Source of the DNA: an uncultured cyanobacterium
GTDB lineage: Bacteria > Cyanobacteriota > Cyanobacteriia > PCC-6307 > Cyanobiaceae
Assembly: GCA_903862155.1 (NCBI GenBank)
Contig: CAIOXF010000093.1
Location: 1-19,293 of the forward strand
Direction: 5' to 3'
Length of the DNA stretch: 19,293 nt
Within the stretch, counting starts at the first letter, position 1, and each line of letters starts with the position of its first letter. This document shows, in pieces, positions 15,700 through 19,293 of this stretch. A program made the translations under genes and the position numbers. The notes below the pieces were generated by a model. It saw only the letters and a program-made list of their open reading frames with translations, was not told the origin of the DNA and ran no database searches.

Positions 15700-16875
15700 G
15701 TGAGTTCAGCAGCGCCTTCCGTTCCCGAGTGGCTCCAGCAGCGGCTGAAGCGCTGCGACGGTGCGGTGCCGTTTGCCACCTACATGGAGTGGGCGCTGCA
15801 TGATCCCGAGCACGGCGCCTACGGCAGCGGCCGGCTCAGCCTTGGCCCCAAGGGCGATTTCGCCACCTCTCCTTCGCTGGGGCCCGACTTCGCGGCCCTG
15901 CTGGCCCCCCAGATCGCGGCCTGGCTGGAACCGCTGCCCGGCCCCCTGAGCCTGGTGGAAACGGGCCCTGGCGAGGGTACCCTGGCGCTGCAGCTGGCCC
16001 GCGAGCTGGCGGCCGGTTGGCCGGATCTGGCCCAGCGCTGTGAGCTGGTGCTGGTGGAGCCCAACCCCGGCATGGCGGAGCGCCAGCGCAGCCTGCTGGA
16101 CGATGCTCCGCTGCCGGTGCGCTGGTGCAGCTTCGGGGAACTGGCCCAGGCCCCGGTGCGGGGCGTGGTGTTGGCCCATGAGGTGCTCGATGCCCTGGCG
16201 GTGGAGCGCATCACCAGCGATGGTGAACGTTGGTGCCGCCAGCTGGTGCGGCTCGATGCGTCCGCGGATGCCCCGCCCCGCCTGCTGCTGGAACCCGGTG
16301 AGCCTCTGAGCCCGGACCTGCTCGCCCTGCTGGAGCCGCTCCAGCTGGCTGAGCCCGGCCCCCAGCGCCCCAGCGGCTTCACCACCGAGCTCCATAACGG
16401 CATGGCCCCCTGGCTTGAGCAGGCCGGTGCCGCCCTGGAGCAGGGCTGGCTGCTGGTGATCGACTACGCCCTGGAGGCCTGGCGCTACTACGCCCCCAGC
16501 CGCTCCGACGGCACCCTGATGGCCTATCGCCAGCAACGGGCCTATGGCGATCCGTTGCTGGATCCAGGCCAGTGCGATCTCACGGCCCACCTCTGCATTG
16601 AGCAGTTGGAGATTGCGGCGCGGACCACCGGATGGGAACCCATCGGCCAATGCCGCCAGGGGGAGGCGCTGCTGGCCCTTGGGCTCGCCCAGCGGCTGCA
16701 TGGGCTGCAGGAGGGCGCCACCCCGGCCCAGCTGCCGCAGTTGTTGGCCCGGCGTGAGGCGCTGTTGCGGCTGGTGGACCCCCACGCCCTGGGGGATTTC
16801 CGCTGGCTGGCGTTCTCGCGCGGCGATCCTCGGGCTGCTCCAGGGCTGCCGGCGTTCCTCAGCCCGCCGCCGTAA
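15700..16875 (+). CDS. MidA/NDUFAF7-family SAM-dependent methyltransferase
   Basis: This 391-residue protein belongs to the class I methyltransferase family that includes mitochondrial NDUFAF7/MidA, which methylates an arginine of a complex I subunit. Visible signatures are FATYMEWALHDPEHGAYG (25-42), KGDFATSPSLGPDF (51-64), the SAM loop VETGPGEGTLALQLA (86-100), the acidic strand end LVLVEPNPGMAERQ (116-129) and AHEVLDALAVER (159-170). An NDH-1 complex subunit is an attractive target in a cyanobacterium, but that is inference. The start is GTG at 15700. The 3' end overlaps the converging NAD(P)-binding gene by 17 bases. Confidence 0.92.
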   Translation: MSSAAPSVPEWLQQRLKRCDGAVPFATYMEWALHDPEHGAYGSGRLSLGPKGDFATSPSLGPDFAALLAPQIAAWLEPLPGPLSLVETGPGEGTLALQLARELAAGWPDLAQRCELVLVEPNPGMAERQRSLLDDAPLPVRWCSFGELAQAPVRGVVLAHEVLDALAVERITSDGERWCRQLVRLDASADAPPRLLLEPGEPLSPDLLALLEPLQLAEPGPQRPSGFTTELHNGMAPWLEQAGAALEQGWLLVIDYALEAWRYYAPSRSDGTLMAYRQQRAYGDPLLDPGQCDLTAHLCIEQLEIAARTTGWEPIGQCRQGEALLALGLAQRLHGLQEGATPAQLPQLLARREALLRLVDPHALGDFRWLAFSRGDPRAAPGLPAFLSPPP

Positions 16876-17542
16876 GCCAATCCCCCAGGCTGCGCTGGGG
16901 TTCTGCGGGGTTGCTGGTGATCTCCACGATCCGGCCGATCGACTCCGGTGTGGCCACCGCATCGAGACACACCTGCGCCACCAGGCGGCGGGGAATGCTG
17001 TTGCTCTCCTGCTGATCGGCGCCGCTAAACACCACGCCCTCCCTGTCGCTGCGGCTGTCGTCTTCGCTGAGGCCGCCCGGTCGCACCACAGTGACGTCGA
17101 GGCCGCTCTGCTCAAGCCATCGTTCCCCGAGCCGCTTCCACACCAGAATCAGGCCGAACAGGTTGAGCGGGTGGGCCCAGCGGCCGGCGCAGAGCGAACT
17201 CACCAGCACCACGCGTTTGAGGCCCAAGCTCTTGCAAGCGGCGATCTGATCGCGGATCGCCAGAGCATCCACCTTCATCGGCCCCAGCAGATCCACCGAG
17301 GGCCGGGCGCCTGTGGCGATCACCAGGGCATCGCAGCCCTGTAGGCCCGCCAGCAGGGCTTCGGTGTTGGTGAGCTCCAGCCGGTGCAAGCTGGCGCCGG
17401 CCGCCACGGCCTGGGCCAATCCCTCGGGGATCTGGGAACCGGGGCGCACGATCGCCCGCACCTGCCAACCCCGGTTCAGGGCCTCCGCCACCACCCGCCA
17501 ACCCGTTTTGCCGCTGGCACCGGTGACAGCAAGGGTGGGCAT
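16859..17542 (-). CDS. NAD(P)-binding atypical SDR / NmrA-like protein
   Basis: This is a 227-residue Rossmann-fold protein. It opens MPTLAVTGASGKTGWRVV, giving the glycine-rich TGASGKTG dinucleotide loop (7-14), followed by VRAIVRP at the second strand end, suggesting NADP preference. Later segments are ALVIATGARPS, KRVVLVSSL (strand 5 of atypical SDRs) and DVTVVRPGGL. The family resembles plant chloroplast proteins of the At2g37660/Tic62-like group and cyanobacterial complex-assembly factors, but no specific role can be given. The classical YxxxK active site is absent, so a catalytic reductase role is uncertain. I chose ATG at 17542; upstream residues to 17587 do not fit the fold. It converges on the MidA-like gene with a 17-base overlap. 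Confidence 0.88.
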   Translation of the reverse strand: MPTLAVTGASGKTGWRVVAEALNRGWQVRAIVRPGSQIPEGLAQAVAAGASLHRLELTNTEALLAGLQGCDALVIATGARPSVDLLGPMKVDALAIRDQIAACKSLGLKRVVLVSSLCAGRWAHPLNLFGLILVWKRLGERWLEQSGLDVTVVRPGGLSEDDSRSDREGVVFSGADQQESNSIPRRLVAQVCLDAVATPESIGRIVEITSNPAEPQRSLGDWLTAAG

Positions 17543-17654
17543 GGGTGGGTCGCTTTGCTGCCGGAAGGATGGCGCGTCGGCCGTCAAGACGGCGGAGTTT
17601 TTCCCCAGTTACGGCTTAGATCCCGCATCGGACGTTCGCTCGTATCCAATGTTC

Positions 17655-17723
17655 TGTGGAAAAAACCCGCTTTTTCGGGGAAAACATCGGAAAAAAGTGG
17701 AAAACCTTGGCGAATGTGGAAAA
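17655..17723 (+). repeat. five DnaA-box-like nonamers at near-helical spacing
   Basis: Five nonamers ending GGAAAA begin at 17655, 17676, 17686, 17696 and 17715. Two are exactly TGTGGAAAA (reverse complement TTTTCCACA, the cyanobacterial-type DnaA box), one is AGTGGAAAA, and two are weaker (CGGGGAAAA, ATCGGAAAA). The start-to-start distances of 21, 10, 10 and 19 place them on roughly one face of the helix. An opposite-orientation near match, TTTTCCCCA, lies at 17599-17607. The 284-bp gap around them (17543-17826) is AT-enriched for this window. It could be a DnaA-binding regulatory region, part of a replication origin, or a site for another repeat-binding regulator of the Rieske gene. Confidence 0.5.
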
Positions 17724-17826
17724 CAGCGCGGTATTGATGTCTGGGTGATTGGCGGGAGAGTTCCCTGAGCTGGGGTCGCCGTTCCTCTCGGTGAGGTGCC
17801 ACCGTTTGCAGGTGCATGCACCCCCC

Positions 17827-19197
17827 ATGGTTGAAACCACCGCCCACCAGAGCCACTGGCAGCAGCGCTGGTATCCGGTGGCCTACCTGGAGGATCTCGA
17901 CAGGCGCCAACCAACCCCATTCACCCTGCTGGGGATTGATCTGGTGCTGTGGTGGGAGCAGGCCAGCCAGCAATGGCGGGCCTTTGCCGATGCCTGTCCT
18001 CACCGGCTCGTGCCCCTGAGCGAGGGGCGGGTTAACCAGCGGGGCGAGCTGGAGTGCCCGTATCACGGCTGGAGTTTTGCCGGCGACGGCCGCTGCACGG
18101 CCATCCCCCAGGCCACGGCCCAGCAGGCTGAATCCGCCTGCGCCAGCGCCCGCTCCCACTGCCGGGCGTTTGCCACGGCCGAAGGCCAGGGGCTGTTATT
18201 CGTGTTTGCCGGGGATCTCGAGGCCGATGCGGAGGTGCCCCTCCCGTTGGTGCCGCTGCTGGAGGAGCCGGGCTGGCTGGTGCAGGGCACCTTCCGCGAC
18301 CTGCCGATGGATGCGCTCACCCTGTTGGAAAACGTGCTCGATGTGAGCCACGTGCCCTTCACCCACCACCGCACCGTGGGGCGACGTGAGAACGCGGCTC
18401 CGGTGGAGGCCGAGCTGCAGAGTTTTGGCCCGGAGGGCTTCACGGCGCTGTGGGCTGAGGGGCCGCGCAAGGGGCGGCTGGGCAGCCAACACACCACGTT
18501 TGTGGCTCCGTGCCTGATGTGGCACGACCTCACGGCCAAGGGCTTCGGCCGCATCCTCACCGTGGTGTACGCCACCCCGATCCGGCCGGGGGAGTGCCGG
18601 CTGTTTGCCTGCTTCCCGTTCCAGTTCCAGTCGGCGCTGCCCAAGCTGCTGGTGGGGTTGCGGCCGCGCTGGCTGCAGCACCTGGGCAACCACACCGTGC
18701 TCGACGACGACCAGGTGTTCTTGCACTGGCAGGAGCGCACCCTGGCCAGCCGCGGCGGCAGCGGCGCCTACGAGCAGGCCTGCTTCCTGCCGACTGGCAC
18801 CGATCTCTATGTGCTCCAGTTGCATCGCTGGGTGGGGGAGTTTGCCGGCGTGCCGTTCCCCGGCCAGCCCCTGCCGCCGCGTCAGCTCAGCGAACCGCTG
18901 CTGGAGCGCTGGCATGCCCACACCAAGCACTGCCGCGCTTGCTCGGGCGCCTTGGCCTGCATCCGCCGTTGGCGGCCAGTGCTGCTCACGGCCATGGCGT
19001 CCGCAGGACTGGGCTTTGCGGCAGTGCCTATCCCATCGGCGCGAATTGTGCTCGTGCTGCTGCTTGCCCTCGGCGCCCTGCTGCTGCGGCAGTTCGCGCG
19101 CTGGGAGAGCCGGCTGCTACGGGGCGACGGCAACTACCCGCGCAACAAGCGCCAGCGCGCTCGCTCCATGGCATCAGAGTGGCAGCAGTCGCCGTGA
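17827..19197 (+). CDS. pheophorbide-a-oxygenase-like Rieske non-heme iron oxygenase
   Basis: This 456-residue protein has an N-terminal Rieske 2Fe-2S domain with ligands CPH (Cys57, His59) and CPYH (Cys77, His80). The mononuclear iron site follows in LENVLDVSHVPFTHH (Asn169, Asp172, His175, His180), with Asp295 in VLDDDQVF as the probable third ligand. The C-terminal CRAC (Cys369, Cys372) is the redox CxxC typical of the PaO/TIC55/PTC52 group. Two membrane helices follow at about 384-402 and 406-423, so it is membrane-anchored. Plant relatives oxidise chlorophyll breakdown products or protochlorophyllide; the substrate here is unknown. I chose ATG at 17827; an in-frame start at 17749 would add 26 residues before the conserved WYPVAYLEDL. 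The DnaA-box-like array lies about 100 bases upstream. Confidence 0.93.
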   Translation: MVETTAHQSHWQQRWYPVAYLEDLDRRQPTPFTLLGIDLVLWWEQASQQWRAFADACPHRLVPLSEGRVNQRGELECPYHGWSFAGDGRCTAIPQATAQQAESACASARSHCRAFATAEGQGLLFVFAGDLEADAEVPLPLVPLLEEPGWLVQGTFRDLPMDALTLLENVLDVSHVPFTHHRTVGRRENAAPVEAELQSFGPEGFTALWAEGPRKGRLGSQHTTFVAPCLMWHDLTAKGFGRILTVVYATPIRPGECRLFACFPFQFQSALPKLLVGLRPRWLQHLGNHTVLDDDQVFLHWQERTLASRGGSGAYEQACFLPTGTDLYVLQLHRWVGEFAGVPFPGQPLPPRQLSEPLLERWHAHTKHCRACSGALACIRRWRPVLLTAMASAGLGFAAVPIPSARIVLVLLLALGALLLRQFARWESRLLRGDGNYPRNKRQRARSMASEWQQSP

Positions 19198-19201
19198 TCC
19201 G

Positions 19202-19293
19202 GTGTCTGCCTCTTCAGCTGGTTCGCCCTTCGCTGACGACTCCGGCGGCGCCGATCCCGGCCAGCCCGCTGGCAAGCCGCCGGTGATTCCCCA
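19202..19293 (+). CDS. start of an unidentified gene, cut by the window edge
   Basis: GTG at 19202 opens a frame that stays open to the end of the window (30 complete codons), beginning four bases after the Rieske stop. The predicted start, MSASSAGSPFADDSGGADPG, is a hydrophilic, low-complexity N-terminus like those of many picocyanobacterial proteins. There is not enough sequence to recognise a family. The close spacing suggests co-transcription with the Rieske gene. The start codon and even the reading frame are provisional. Confidence 0.4.
   Translation, partial: MSASSAGSPFADDSGGADPGQPAGKPPVIP

Noticed and set aside
15706..17115. Minus-strand open frame of about 469 codons opposite the MidA-like gene
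   Set aside because: The product is Gln/Arg/Gly-rich without recognisable motifs, while the plus strand encodes a clear methyltransferase.

Overview
The window is compact, GC-rich bacterial DNA from what looks like a cyanobacterium, most likely the Synechococcus/Cyanobium picocyanobacterial group. The lineage call is inference. It rests on a Psb32/TLP18.3-type TPM membrane protein, a pheophorbide-a-oxygenase-like Rieske protein with a C-terminal CxxC and membrane anchor, a NadA quinolinate synthase, a plant/cyanobacterial-type metallophosphoesterase, high GC, short intergenic gaps and frequent GTG starts. I saw no copy of the HIP1 octamer GCGATCGC, which fits picocyanobacteria better than many freshwater filamentous forms.

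Left part (1-10000, almost all minus strand). A gamma-glutamylcyclotransferase-like gene sits at the left edge, beside a tiny plus-strand membrane peptide ORF. The rest is one tightly packed minus-strand run. Read in transcription order (right to left) it is: Phd/YefM-type antitoxin, RelE-type toxin, beta-CASP exonuclease, second Phd-type antitoxin, PIN (VapC) toxin, ATP-dependent DNA ligase, LysR-like regulator, Lhr-like DEXH helicase, and a CHASE-PAS-GGDEF diguanylate cyclase. The exonuclease, ligase and helicase form the known ligase-associated DNA damage response set. Here the set is interleaved with two toxin-antitoxin pairs and a regulator. Each antitoxin start is preceded by an inverted repeat that could be its operator. 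Most junctions are overlaps or gaps of a few bases, so much of the run is probably co-transcribed and translationally coupled.

Middle part (10000-13700). A divergent HExxH-containing hypothetical protein is followed by nadA on the minus strand. Then comes a plus-strand pair, a calcineurin-like phosphoesterase overlapping a GT-B-type glycosyltransferase-like gene by 7 bases, which ends in a convincing rho-independent terminator.

Right part (13700-19293). A lower-GC gap of about 320 bp precedes a secreted lambda-lysozyme-like (GH104) muralytic enzyme. It converges on the Psb32-like gene. Divergent from that is a MidA/NDUFAF7-type methyltransferase, whose 3' end overlaps a converging NAD(P)-binding reductase-like gene. 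A 284-bp AT-enriched gap holding five DnaA-box-like nonamers at near-helical spacing precedes the Rieske oxygenase. The start of one more gene runs off the right edge.

No rRNA, intact tRNA, insertion sequence, prophage or CRISPR array was seen.
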